Shown piece by piece: positions 44,989 to 54,130 of a stretch of DNA of 64,000 nt. The position numbers were made by a program, and so were the translations under genes. Source of the stretch: Streptococcus downei MFe28 (lineage in GTDB: Bacteria; Bacillota; Bacilli; Lactobacillales; Streptococcaceae); NCBI RefSeq assembly GCF_900459175.1, contig NZ_UHFA01000002.1, forward strand, positions 868,001-932,000, written 5' to 3'. The first letter of the stretch is position 1, and each line of letters starts with the position of its first letter. The notes beneath the pieces are model-generated. The model was not told the DNA's origin and did no database searches. It saw nothing but the letters and a program-made list of their open reading frames with translations.

Positions 44989-45453
44989 GTTTTATCCTCA
45001 ATTTTTTAATAGCTCTATTCTATCACGTTTTTACCAAGAGGGACAAGTAGTTTTCTTAGACTCCTTGTAAGGGGCATGTGGGCGATTACTTGACAAAGGA
45101 TGATGCTTATTAGATGAGCCAGATAGATGGTTTTGAGAGTTAAGACCTGATCAAAGCGGCTGACTTATAGGCAACAAATGTCAAAAAGAGACCTTGATGT
45201 TAATGGCGTATAAGTAGCTTGTCCTTATAGCGAACCGATTAAAATCGTCAGGAATTCTTAATTCCAAAGCCTGTTCAGACTACGTTCTCTTTGGGATACT
45301 TGTTTATCTCATCCCTAAAATCTAGCGCCCTATCTTAATGTTCTCTTGTTGCTGCTTCTGCCAAATCATACTCATTTAAATTCAAAAATAGCAGTTATTA
45401 CAAAGAATATCCACTGTTCTAATCTCAGTTTATGTAAACAGAATAGACAAATT

Positions 45454-45719
45454 GGGATACTTTCGCCCTTGTGGTATTATTCGTAACAGTTGCGCTGTTA
45501 CGAATAACGGAAATTTTGAGACCTTAGGCTCAAAAATTAGCAATGAAACTCCGGAGGAGGTTGCTTGCGTCCGCACTACTTAACGACATGGAATTTTCAA
45601 AATCGATCTTATTTTGAAAATGGAGTTAGTAAGCTAGCTAGGTAAGTCGCCATAGCGCTTACCGTAGTTTATCAGGGATTGAAATGGCTGATAAACTTGC
45701 TAGGTTAGAAAATATCCCA
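45454..45719. repeat. Palindromic MITE-like repeat, family 2, long copy
   Basis: The 939-base gap between rsmG and lemA contains this 266-bp element, bounded by TGGGATACTTTC (45454-45465) and GAAAATATCCCA (45708-45719), a one-mismatch inverted pair. The first half repeats the block order of 579-717: a 14-bp hairpin (45476-45489 with 45495-45508), TTTTGAGACCTTAGGCTCAAAA, and the CGTCCGCACTAC block. The second half adds GGTAAGTCGCCATAGCGCTTACC and AGTTTATCAG..CTGATAAACT hairpins. The rest of the gap (44989-45453 and 45720-45880) shows no gene or clear structure; the lemA promoter region has GCTATAATAG near 45839. Confidence 0.68.
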
Positions 45720-45927
45720 AATGCTAATTTTGTTTTTCAAAGAGTATCAGGTTCATTGGTTTTGACTTATCTGGCTCGTACTTTTTAGTTTAGGGCAAAA
45801 ACTAGACTGAGGTCTTAGATGACTTTTCTCTGCTTTCTGCTATAATAGGAGAAACTAGAAAAAACTTTTTCCTTTAGGAGACTCATTTAGAGTTTACCTA
45901 CTTAACTTTTTATTGGGAGGACAATTT

Positions 45928-46479
45928 ATGCCTTGGATTATTCTTGCCCTTGTGGCAATCTTAGTACTTTTGGTCATTGTTAGCTACAATGGCTTGGTGC
46001 GTCTGCGGATGCAGACTCAGGAAGCTTGGAGTCAAATTGATGTGCAACTCAAGCGTCGGAATGACTTGATTCCTAACCTGATTGAAACGGTTAAGGGCTA
46101 TGCAGCCTATGAAGAAAAAACCTTGACCAAGATTTCAGAACTGCGGGCACAGGTCGCTCAAGCAAAATCACCTGCCGAAACCATGCAGGCCAGCGATGCT
46201 TTGACCAAGCAGGTCTCAGGAATCTTTGCGGTGGCTGAAAACTATCCAGATTTGAAAGCCAATGCCAGCTTTGTGAAATTGCAGGAGGAGTTGACTAATA
46301 CTGAAAATAAGATTTCTTATTCTCGTCAGCTCTATAACAGCACAACTGGTAATTACAATGCCAAGTTGCAAGTTTTCCCAAGCAATCTTGTGGCTGGAAT
46401 CTTTGGCTTTAAGCCGGCTCAATTTTTGGAAACAGCTGAAAGTGAAAAGGCTGTTTCAAAGGTTGACTTTAATTTCTAA
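45928..46479 (+). CDS. lemA: LemA family protein
   Basis: The 183-residue protein has an N-terminal membrane helix (about 2-22) and the LemA coiled-helix domain: [47 protein letters not shown]. LemA proteins are anchored with the bulk outside or inside the membrane depending on species; function is unclear. The gene is nearly always followed by htpX in streptococci, as here (9 bases). The start is the ATG after TTGGGAGGA; the earlier TTG is part of that ribosome binding site. Confidence 0.9.
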   Translation: MPWIILALVAILVLLVIVSYNGLVRLRMQTQEAWSQIDVQLKRRNDLIPNLIETVKGYAAYEEKTLTKISELRAQVAQAKSPAETMQASDALTKQVSGIFAVAENYPDLKANASFVKLQEELTNTENKISYSRQLYNSTTGNYNAKLQVFPSNLVAGIFGFKPAQFLETAESEKAVSKVDFNF

Positions 46480-46488
46480 GGATAGCCT

Positions 46489-47385
46489 ATGTTGTATCAA
46501 CAGATTGCTTCAAATAAGCGACGGACCTATGTCTTGCTGGCTCTCTTTTTCACCCTCCTAGGAGTGATTGGGGCAGCCGTCGGCTACCTCTGGTTGGATA
46601 GCCTGTTGGCTGGGGCTATCATTGCCCTAATTATCGGGATCATCTATGCCTTTTCCATGATTTTTCAATCCACTAATGTGGTTATGTCCATGAATAATGC
46701 TCGTGAGGTCACGGAGCAGGACTATCCCGATTACTACCATGTTGTCGAAGACATGGCTATGGTAGCCCAAGTACCCATGCCGAGAGTCTTCGTTGTCGAC
46801 GATCCATCCCTCAATGCCTTTGCAACGGGCTCTTCTCCAGAGAATGCGGCTGTTGCTGCTACCTCTGGTATTCTGGCGGTTCTTAATCGTGAAGAATTAG
46901 AGGGGGTTATTGGTCACGAAATCAGCCACATTCGCAACTATGATATTCGGATTTCAACGATAGCAGTAGCCCTAGCTTCTGCTGTTACCTTGATTTCTAG
47001 CATTGGTGGTCGCATGATGTGGTGGGGCGGTGGCCGTAGTCGTCGCTCCAATGATCGCGATAGTGGAGGCCTAGGAGTCATTTTACTCATCTTTTCCTTG
47101 GTGGCCCTAATTTTGGCTCCCTTGGCTGCTAGTCTGGTCCAGTTGGCCATTTCTCGTCAACGCGAATACCTGGCTGATGCCAGTTCGGTAGAATTGACCA
47201 GAAATCCGCAGGGGCTCATCAATGCCTTGAGGAGGCTGGATCAATCGCAACCCATGCAGCAGCATGTTGATGATGCTAGTGCGGCTCTTTATATCAATGA
47301 CCCCCAGAAGAAGGGTGGCATGAAGGCTCTCTTCTTTACCCATCCACCAATTGCAGACCGAATTGCCCGTCTGGAGTCTGCTTAG
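46489..47385 (+). CDS. htpX: Membrane zinc metalloprotease HtpX
   Basis: The 298-residue M48 peptidase has four hydrophobic segments and the zinc motif HEISH (about residue 143), with the third ligand Glu in [12 protein letters not shown]. It degrades misfolded membrane proteins during stress. It is in an operon with lemA, and the protein ends in the normal [12 protein letters not shown]. Confidence 0.93.
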   Translation: MLYQQIASNKRRTYVLLALFFTLLGVIGAAVGYLWLDSLLAGAIIALIIGIIYAFSMIFQSTNVVMSMNNAREVTEQDYPDYYHVVEDMAMVAQVPMPRVFVVDDPSLNAFATGSSPENAAVAATSGILAVLNREELEGVIGHEISHIRNYDIRISTIAVALASAVTLISSIGGRMMWWGGGRSRRSNDRDSGGLGVILLIFSLVALILAPLAASLVQLAISRQREYLADASSVELTRNPQGLINALRRLDQSQPMQQHVDDASAALYINDPQKKGGMKALFFTHPPIADRIARLESA

Positions 47386-47425
47386 TCAGCCTAATCGTCC
47401 AGGGTTGGAAGAATACGATAAGCTT

Positions 47426-47454
47426 AATCGCCCATTTCTGTTGGGCGATTTTTG
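47426..47454 (+). terminator. Terminator of lemA-htpX
   Basis: AATCGCCCA pairs with TGGGCGATT across a 7-base loop, then TTTG. The remaining ~260 bases to the next gene carry no recognised feature. Confidence 0.88.
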
Positions 47455-47715
47455 TTTTCTTGTAAAGAGAATGAAAACTATTTCTGTTATATTAATAACA
47501 ATTGATTTTCTAAGAGAACCTAGTCAAGTTCCTTGGCCAAGGCCGATGGCAGACTGGTTTTTCTAATGATTTTAGAAAATAAAATCAACCATGAAATATA
47601 GAATAATTAGCGAGTTAGTCACCATAGAGCCCAGCCAAGTCGCATGAGCTGATGTTCTAAGTTAGTATTTTATTTTCCTAGGTTAAAGCTCAAGAACTTA
47701 GGATTAAGGAGACCT

Positions 47716-48252
47716 ATGTTTAATATTGCGGACTTAAAAAAGAATCCCGAAGGTATACATTTCGACCAAGAGCTGGATGTGAAAGAGGCTCTTATCAATC
47801 GTAATCCCGAAATTATAGATATAAAGAGTGTCCGAGCTAAGGGACTGGTCGGTTATGAAGAGGGGCTTTTCCTTCTCAATTATGATTTGTCCTATCTTTT
47901 AACCCTGCCTTCCAGTCGTTCCATGGCCCCTGTTGAGCTTGACCAAAGAACCTTTGTATCGGAGGTCTTCATTGAAGCTAGCCAGGTAGAAGCTAAAAAG
48001 GACTTGGTGGATGAACAATTGGTCTTAGTCTTAGCGGACGATACTATCGATTTGCAAGAGAGTGTTGTGGATAATATTTTGCTGAATATTCCGCTACAAG
48101 TATTGACGGCAGCTGAGAAGGTCGATGATAGCTTACCATCAGGACATGATTGGTCAGTTATGACCGAATCTCAGTATCAGGCCCTACAGGAAGAAAAGCA
48201 GGCAGCCAATAATCCTTTTGCCAGTCTGAATGGATTATTTGACGAGGAATAG
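47716..48252 (+). CDS. DUF177/YceD family protein
   Basis: The 178-residue acidic protein has the YceD fold's late features: the DDTIDLQESVVDNILLNIPLQVL block and the closing NPFASLNGLF. Homologues (large ribosomal RNA subunit accumulation protein YceD) usually precede rpmF; here covR follows instead, as in other streptococci. In E. coli and plants YceD affects 23S rRNA accumulation. Its role in streptococci is untested as far as I know. Confidence 0.82.
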   Translation: MFNIADLKKNPEGIHFDQELDVKEALINRNPEIIDIKSVRAKGLVGYEEGLFLLNYDLSYLLTLPSSRSMAPVELDQRTFVSEVFIEASQVEAKKDLVDEQLVLVLADDTIDLQESVVDNILLNIPLQVLTAAEKVDDSLPSGHDWSVMTESQYQALQEEKQAANNPFASLNGLFDEE

Positions 48253-48312
48253 AAAGAAACTGGAAGAAGTATAGGATGATGAGCTTCTTTCAAAAAATGT
48301 GGAGGTAATGAA

Positions 48313-49002
48313 ATGGCAAAGCGCATTCTATTAATTGAAGGCGAAAAAAGTTTATCACGGTTAGTGTCCTTAAAACTACAAGAAAAGGGTTATCAGGCAC
48401 TCGTTAGTCAAGATGGAGAATCAGGACTAAAAACAGCCTTGGAGAAGGACTTTGAACTTATCTTTATTGATTTGAAACTACCAGACAAGGGTGGTTTGGA
48501 ATTGATGCAAGAGCTACAAAAGCAAAAATCGGTACCAGTCGTCTTGATGGTTGACCGTGAAGATGTTGCAGAAATTCTACCCAAGACAGATAAGTTGGCT
48601 GATGATTATTTGATTAAGCCCTTTGCGGTGGAAGAACTGCTTGATAAGGTTGATGAGACCTTCCAACGTAAGGATTTGAAAAGGCGCAAGCCCTCATCCA
48701 GTCGGACGACCTATCAGGATCTCATTTTAGATGAGGCCAATCGCTCGGTTATCCGTAAGGGAGAGTCCATTGCCCTGACGAAAAGGGAATTTGCCCTGCT
48801 ATCAACGCTTTTACGCCACATCAATACGGTAATGACGCGAGAAGAATTATTGGATTATGTCTGGAGTTATAGCGATGGTACCATTGAGACCAATGTTGTG
48901 GACGTTTATGTCCGCTACCTCCGTGGGAAAATTGATATTCCTGGCCAAGAATCTTATATCCAGACCGTACGAGGTCTGGGCTATGTGATTCGTGAGCATT
49001 AG
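48313..49002 (+). CDS. covR: CovR/GcrR-type orphan response regulator, atypical receiver
   Basis: The 229-residue OmpR-family protein has a C-terminal winged helix almost identical to streptococcal CovR (LTKREFALLSTLL...MTREELLDYVWSYSDGTIETNVVDVYVRYLRGKIDIPG). The receiver is unusual: the acidic pair IEDE is IEGE, and the switch Thr is Val in VVLMVD, although the phospho-acceptor Asp (FIDLKLPD) and Lys (IKPF) remain. No kinase gene is adjacent. The position before nrdR-dnaB-dnaI corresponds to the orphan covR (gcrR) of S. mutans, a repressor of glucan and surface-protein genes. Family assignment firm; name by context. Confidence 0.87.
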   Translation: MAKRILLIEGEKSLSRLVSLKLQEKGYQALVSQDGESGLKTALEKDFELIFIDLKLPDKGGLELMQELQKQKSVPVVLMVDREDVAEILPKTDKLADDYLIKPFAVEELLDKVDETFQRKDLKRRKPSSSRTTYQDLILDEANRSVIRKGESIALTKREFALLSTLLRHINTVMTREELLDYVWSYSDGTIETNVVDVYVRYLRGKIDIPGQESYIQTVRGLGYVIREH

Positions 49003-49055
49003 GGCAAAAATAGGCTGGGAATGGAAGAACAAACAGCTTGGGGCTAGGGATAAGA

Positions 49056-49088
49056 CAAGGTTTGACAGGGGGAGTCAATCCTTTTTTT
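49056..49088 (+). terminator. Terminator between covR and nrdR
   Basis: AGGTTTGAC pairs with GTCAATCCT (one mismatch), followed by TTTTTTT. Confidence 0.75.
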
Positions 49089-49148
49089 ATAGCTAAAAGT
49101 ATGGTAAAATAAAGTATTACTAAATTATGATAGAATTGGGGTGTTTCT

Positions 49149-49646
49149 ATGCGTTGTCCAAGATGTAATAATAATAAATCCAGCGTTATTGACAGTCGTC
49201 AGGCCGAAGATGGCAATACCATTCGCCGCCGTCGTGAATGCGACAACTGCGGCGCTCGTTTCACGACCTTTGAGCGTATTGAAGAAGTGCCCCTCTTGGT
49301 TGTGAAGAAGGATGGGACTAGGGAACAGTTCTCTCGTGACAAGATTCTCAATGGGATTATCCAGAGTGCTCAGAAGCGGCCAGTTTCTAGTACGGATATT
49401 GAAAATGTCATCAGTCGGATTGAGCAGAAAATTCGTAGTGAGTACGATTCCGAAGTCACAAGCGAGGTCATTGGCAATCTGGTCATGGATGAATTGGCCG
49501 ATTTGGATGAAATTACCTATGTCCGTTTTGCTAGTGTCTATCGCTCCTTCAAGGATGTCGATGAAATTGAAAACCTGCTACAACAAATTACCAATCGCGT
49601 CCGCAGTAAAAACAAGGAAAATAGGGTAAACGATGAAACCAATTGA
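49149..49646 (+). CDS. nrdR: Transcriptional repressor NrdR
   Basis: The 165-residue protein has the zinc ribbon at the start ([22 protein letters not shown]...[14 protein letters not shown], four Cys) and the ATP-cone domain ([22 protein letters not shown]). It senses ATP/dATP and represses ribonucleotide reductase genes. It overlaps dnaB by 14 bases, forming the streptococcal nrdR-dnaB-dnaI operon. Confidence 0.95.
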   Translation: MRCPRCNNNKSSVIDSRQAEDGNTIRRRRECDNCGARFTTFERIEEVPLLVVKKDGTREQFSRDKILNGIIQSAQKRPVSSTDIENVISRIEQKIRSEYDSEVTSEVIGNLVMDELADLDEITYVRFASVYRSFKDVDEIENLLQQITNRVRSKNKENRVNDETN

Positions 49647-50802
49647 TGATTTTTCCTATGTGAAGAATAATCAGGTCAGCAAGGACATGACCAATTTAAT
49701 CAGGCTCTACCTTCCCATTGTCGGTAGCGATGCTGTAGTGGTCTACCAGTATCTGACTAGTTTTTATGATGGTGGACAAAAGAAGCACAAGTTTGCGGAA
49801 ATTCTTAACCATACCCTTTTTGACTTACCTCGTTTTGAGGAGGCGCTAGCCATTCTAACCGGCATCGACCTGGTCGCTTTCTATCAGGATTTGTCCCACT
49901 ACGTGATTGAGCTGAGAGAGCCCTTGAGTCCTCAAACTTTTCTAGCTAATCCTGTCTATCGTCGCCTCTTGGAAAGTCATATTGGCGATGTTGCTGTGGC
50001 CGATCTAGAGATGGCAGATCTCAGTCAGCTTCGCAATCTCTCTAAGAAATTTTCTCAAGTCTTTTCAGATAAGGGTGAGGTGGACCTGCAACCGCTACAA
50101 AGTAAAACCAATTTTGATCTTGAGAGCTTCAAACAACGGATGACCCTGGATGGCCTTTATTTTGGCCATGAAAAGCAGGATGTCATTGCCCTCAATAATC
50201 TTTGCGAGAAGTTCCAGTTGACCTGGTTTGATGCCTATCAATTGGCTAAAGAGACTGCTAGCCATCATAAGATTCTCCCTAAGCGCATGCTTGTCAAGCT
50301 CCAGCAACCGCAAGAGGCAGATGCTGAGGACTTTAGTAGGGAAGAAGGGGTCATTATCCGTGAGGCCAAGCAGTCTACTCCAGAAACTTTCTTGGCTAAG
50401 GTCAAGACAGGTTTGGGAGCGGTGACGACGACCGCCAAGGAAAAGAAGATTTTAGCGGATTTGGTAGAAATGGACTTCCTTGACGAGGTCATCAATATCA
50501 TGGTGGTCTATTATTTCAAATGCAACCAGTCGGCAACCTTGGGACGAAATGCCATGATGAGTTTGGCAAATATCGTCTCTTCCAGCAAGGCAACTAGTGC
50601 GGAGGCCGCTCTGAGGGTGCTCAGCCAGCATAGCCAAGCCTATTCTAAGGGGAAGAGGCGAGAACAAGCCAAGCAGACCAGTTCTAGTGTGCCGGATTGG
50701 TCTAATCCAAACTATAAGGAAGAGACCAGCCCTGAAGAACAAGCCAGACTGGATGAACTGAAGAAACAAATGCTGAGTAAATTGGAAAGAGGAGGTGACT
50801 AG
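49633..50802 (+). CDS. dnaB: Replication initiation/helicase-loading protein DnaB
   Basis: The 389-residue protein is the Gram-positive DnaB (not the helicase): an N-terminal DDBH1-type domain ([40 protein letters not shown]) and a C-terminal DDBH2 domain (about 285-350). With DnaD and DnaI it loads the replicative helicase at the origin. It directly precedes dnaI. Confidence 0.9.
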   Translation: MKPIDDFSYVKNNQVSKDMTNLIRLYLPIVGSDAVVVYQYLTSFYDGGQKKHKFAEILNHTLFDLPRFEEALAILTGIDLVAFYQDLSHYVIELREPLSPQTFLANPVYRRLLESHIGDVAVADLEMADLSQLRNLSKKFSQVFSDKGEVDLQPLQSKTNFDLESFKQRMTLDGLYFGHEKQDVIALNNLCEKFQLTWFDAYQLAKETASHHKILPKRMLVKLQQPQEADAEDFSREEGVIIREAKQSTPETFLAKVKTGLGAVTTTAKEKKILADLVEMDFLDEVINIMVVYYFKCNQSATLGRNAMMSLANIVSSSKATSAEAALRVLSQHSQAYSKGKRREQAKQTSSSVPDWSNPNYKEETSPEEQARLDELKKQMLSKLERGGD

Positions 50803-51702
50803 ATGGAAAGTATTGGACAAGCCTTAAATCGGACGGGACATGCAAGTCGGGTTAACCTAGATGATCTGACCAATCGGATTATGGCGGACCAGGCGGTGGC
50901 CAGTTTTATTTCAGACCATCAGCTGAGTCAGGCAGAAATCAAACGCAGCTTGCCCAAATTCAACCAATACCTGCTTGAGCGCCAGAAATTTCAAACGGAC
51001 GACTCTAGTTATTTGGCCAAGGGTTACGAGCCAATTTTGATTATGAATGAGGGCTATGCCGATGTCTCCTACAAGGAAACCAAGGCCCTCAAACAGGCTC
51101 AAGCGCAAAAAGCTATTGAAGATCGGATCCATGTGGTCAGCCTCCCTAAATCCTATAAAAATATCAGCTTTCAAGAGGTGGATATCACAGGTTCGCGGTC
51201 CCAGGTTTTCCAGTATCTAGTGAATTTTGTTGACCAATATCCCAGCCCAAATCAAAAGGGCTTATACCTATATGGGGATATGGGCATTGGCAAGTCCTTT
51301 ATGCTGGCAGCCATGGCTCATGAATTATCAGAGAAGAAGGCTGTCGAGACCACCATGCTTCACTATCCCAGCTTTGTCATTGATATTAAAAATGCTATCA
51401 ATTCGGGCAAGGTCAAGGAAGAAATTGATGCTGTCAAGTCTGTGCCAGTCCTCATTTTAGATGATATTGGCGCTGAGCAGACCACATCTTGGGTTCGAGA
51501 CGAAATCCTCCAGGTTATCCTGCAACATCGGATGCTAGAAGAACTACCAACCTTCTTTACCTCTAACTATAGCCTAGCTAATTTGGAAGCTAAGTTTGGT
51601 AACATTAAGGGGGCTGATGAATCTTGGCAGGCCAAACGAGTTATGGAAAGAATCCGTTACCTAGCCGAGGATGTCCACCTCTTAGGTGAAAATCGGCGCT
51701 AG
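50803..51702 (+). CDS. dnaI: Primosomal protein / helicase loader DnaI
   Basis: The 299-residue AAA+ ATPase has Walker A GDMGIGKSF, Walker B LILDDIGAEQ, sensor 1 TSN and a basic box 7 region. The ~100-residue N-terminal part is the helicase-binding, zinc-binding-type domain of helicase loaders. The start ATG is preceded by AGAGGAGGTGA at the dnaB end. It loads the DnaC-type helicase with DnaB. Confidence 0.93.
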   Translation: MESIGQALNRTGHASRVNLDDLTNRIMADQAVASFISDHQLSQAEIKRSLPKFNQYLLERQKFQTDDSSYLAKGYEPILIMNEGYADVSYKETKALKQAQAQKAIEDRIHVVSLPKSYKNISFQEVDITGSRSQVFQYLVNFVDQYPSPNQKGLYLYGDMGIGKSFMLAAMAHELSEKKAVETTMLHYPSFVIDIKNAINSGKVKEEIDAVKSVPVLILDDIGAEQTTSWVRDEILQVILQHRMLEELPTFFTSNYSLANLEAKFGNIKGADESWQAKRVMERIRYLAEDVHLLGENRR

Positions 51703-51787
51703 TTCTGACTTTCAGTCAAGTCATCAAGAAAAGATCTGTTCGCTCGCGATCTGCTATTAGTAACAATAAGTTGTTAAGAGACTATCT

Positions 51788-51955
51788 ATGAGTTTTGGCC
51801 GAATACTCTGCTTAATTCTAGCCATTATTTTTACCCTACTTAATCTAACCAGACCCCTTGTGGGAGGGGATCCTGCCTTTGTTTGGGGGCAGGTGCTTGC
51901 ACGAGTTGGGGTTCCAATTTTATTTTATTATTTAGCTTTTCGTAAGAAAAAATAG
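51788..51955 (+). CDS. Small membrane protein (55 aa)
   Basis: A 55-codon frame between dnaI and der encodes two hydrophobic segments (about 4-20 and 36-51) joined by TRPLVGGDPAFVWGQV and ending FRKKK, a clean two-helix topology with a positive cytoplasmic tail. The ribosome binding site is poor (AAGAGA). Small membrane proteins at this place are known in streptococci. Function unknown; coding status moderately supported by composition. Confidence 0.6.
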   Translation: MSFGRILCLILAIIFTLLNLTRPLVGGDPAFVWGQVLARVGVPILFYYLAFRKKK

Positions 51956-52015
51956 TTTGGCAGAGTCAAGGCAAGTAACCAACTTTACCTTAGACAAAAA
52001 AAGAAAGGAAAACAA

Positions 52016-53326
52016 ATGGCCTTACCTACTGTGGCTATTGTGGGTCGTCCTAATGTTGGGAAATCGACCCTTTTTAATCGGATTGCGGGAGAGCGCATCT
52101 CCATTGTTGAAGATGTGGAGGGTGTGACTCGTGATCGTATTTATACCAAGGCAGAGTGGCTCAACCGCCAGTTCTCGCTGATTGATACGGGTGGTATTGA
52201 TGATGTAGATGCCCCCTTTATGGAACAAATTAAGCACCAGGCAGATATTGCCATGACAGAAAGTGATGTCATCGTCTTTGTCGTTTCTGGTAAGGAAGGC
52301 GTGACAGACGCAGATGAATACGTGGCTAAAATCCTCTACCGGACGCACAAGCCTGTTATCCTCGCCGTTAATAAGGTTGATAATCCTGAGATGCGCAATG
52401 ACATCTATGATTTCTACGCCCTAGGCCTGGGGGATCCCTATCCTGTTTCTTCAACTCACGGGATTGGCACGGGAGATGTCCTTGATGCTATTGTTGAAAA
52501 TCTACCGAAACAAGAAGATGATGACAATCCAGATATCATCAAGTTTAGTCTGATTGGTCGCCCCAATGTCGGCAAGTCCAGTCTCATCAATGCCCTGCTG
52601 GGTGAGGACCGAGTTATTGCCAGCCCAGTAGCGGGGACAACTCGGGATGCCATTGATACCGACTTTGTTGATGAAGAAGGGCAGGAGTATACCATGATTG
52701 ACACCGCAGGTATGCGGAAATCTGGTAAGGTGTATGAAAACACCGAGAAGTACTCGATTATGCGCTCTATGCGGGCTATTGACCGCTCGGATGTGGTCCT
52801 CATGGTTATCAATGCTGAGGAAGGTATCCGAGACTACGACAAGCGGATTGCTGGCTTTGCCCATGAGGCAGGCAAGGGTATCGTTATCGTGGTCAACAAA
52901 TGGGATACCATCAAGAAGGATAACCACACGACTAGCAAGTGGGAAGAAGATATCCGTGATAATTTCCAATTCCTCAGCTATGCACCAATCGTCTTCGTCT
53001 CAGCCCAGACCAAGCAAAGGTTGCACAAGTTGCCTGAACTGATTAAGCGCATTAGCCAGAGTCAAAACACCAGAATACCTTCCAGCGTCCTCAATGATGT
53101 AATCATGGATGCGGTGGCCATCAATCCGACCCCTACCGATAAGGGAAGACGGTTGAAGATTTTCTATGCCACCCAGGTTGCGGTTAAGCCACCAACCTTC
53201 GTTATCTTTGTTAATGAAGAAGAACTCATGCACTTTTCTTACCTACGTTTCTTGGAAAATCAGATTCGGGAAGCCTTCGTCTTTGAAGGAACCCCCATTC
53301 ACCTGATTGCCAGAAAGCGGAAATAA
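52016..53326 (+). CDS. der: Ribosome assembly GTPase Der (EngA)
   Basis: The 436-residue protein has two tandem GTPase domains, GRPNVGKST near residue 10 with NKVD, and GRPNVGKSS near residue 183 with NKWD, plus the C-terminal KH-like domain. It acts in 50S maturation. AAAGAAAGGAAAAC precedes the ATG. The gene is monocistronic and ends in a long terminator. Confidence 0.97.
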   Translation: MALPTVAIVGRPNVGKSTLFNRIAGERISIVEDVEGVTRDRIYTKAEWLNRQFSLIDTGGIDDVDAPFMEQIKHQADIAMTESDVIVFVVSGKEGVTDADEYVAKILYRTHKPVILAVNKVDNPEMRNDIYDFYALGLGDPYPVSSTHGIGTGDVLDAIVENLPKQEDDDNPDIIKFSLIGRPNVGKSSLINALLGEDRVIASPVAGTTRDAIDTDFVDEEGQEYTMIDTAGMRKSGKVYENTEKYSIMRSMRAIDRSDVVLMVINAEEGIRDYDKRIAGFAHEAGKGIVIVVNKWDTIKKDNHTTSKWEEDIRDNFQFLSYAPIVFVSAQTKQRLHKLPELIKRISQSQNTRIPSSVLNDVIMDAVAINPTPTDKGRRLKIFYATQVAVKPPTFVIFVNEEELMHFSYLRFLENQIREAFVFEGTPIHLIARKRK

Positions 53327-53330
53327 CTTA

Positions 53331-53400
53331 AAATCCACCCCGTTTTGAATCACTCCCCGTCAACTTGACAGAGAGCGACTCAAAATGGGGTGGATTTTTA
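53331..53400. terminator. Long terminator after der
   Basis: AAAATCCACCCC..TTTTGA pairs with TCAAAA..GGGGTGGATTTTT over about 19 bp, with an inner hairpin around GTCAACTTGAC. It is also positioned to end the minus-strand GNAT gene. Confidence 0.88.
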
Positions 53401-53413
53401 TACATTTCGAAAA

Positions 53414-54007
53414 TCAAGAGTTTATGACTTCATAGTCCTTAAAAAGTTCAGTCTCCTTAAAAGCTTTAATTGGCTGGACCTTTTTCTTTTTCTCGTCTAA
53501 GTCCTTTTCTAGCCATTTCATATCATACCAGTGTCCAAATTTATAGCCGGATTTTTTAAAATGGCCGACTTCTCTAAATCCCAGATGCTTGTGGAAGTCA
53601 AAGCTATTATTGCTTAGGTAGTCATTAGGCTGGTCGGTTGTGGCGATACAGGCTAGAGCGCTCAATACCCCTTGGGCCTTGAGGCAGGCCTCTAACTTTT
53701 GATAGAAGAGCTTTCCCAGTCCCTTGCCCTGAGCCTGAGGTGCTAGATAGATGGAGACTTCTGCTAACCATTGATAGGCTTCACGAGGATGGAAGGCAGA
53801 GGCGTAGGCGTAACCCAGAATCTGCCCCTCCTGTTCAAGGACTAGGTAGGGATAAGTTTGGACGATGCCTTGCCAGCGTTGCTCAAATTCCTGTAAACTT
53901 GGCACCTCGTACTCAAAGCTGATAGCTGTTTTTTCAATATAGGGAGCATAGATAGCTAGGAGTTGCGACAGGTCAGTTTTCTTGGTATTGCGAATGATAA
54001 TAGACAT
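53414..54007 (-). CDS. GNAT acetyltransferase, phosphinothricin-acetyltransferase-like
   Basis: The 197-residue protein has the PAT/Bar-like layout: YAPYIEKTAISFEYEVPS at the start, YAYASAFHPREAYQWLAEVSIYLAPQAQGKGLGKLFYQKLEACLKAQG with acetyl-CoA motif QGKGLG, and SFDFHKHLGFREVGHFKKSGYKFGHWYDM near the end. Members acetylate amino-acid-like toxins or metabolites (MddA/YwnH type). A ~25-residue lysine-rich C-terminal tail is extra. It is monocistronic and divergent from the SNF2 gene. Confidence 0.85.
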   Translation of the reverse strand: MSIIIRNTKKTDLSQLLAIYAPYIEKTAISFEYEVPSLQEFEQRWQGIVQTYPYLVLEQEGQILGYAYASAFHPREAYQWLAEVSIYLAPQAQGKGLGKLFYQKLEACLKAQGVLSALACIATTDQPNDYLSNNSFDFHKHLGFREVGHFKKSGYKFGHWYDMKWLEKDLDEKKKKVQPIKAFKETELFKDYEVINS

Positions 54008-54130
54008 GGGAAGTTCCTCCTTTTCCTTCAGTATAGCACAAGTCTTGAAAGGAAACTATTTTTTCTGAAAATGCCCTCTCATTTTGCTATAATGTGAGGA
54101 TAAGTTAATTTAGATTGGACATGGAAAATT

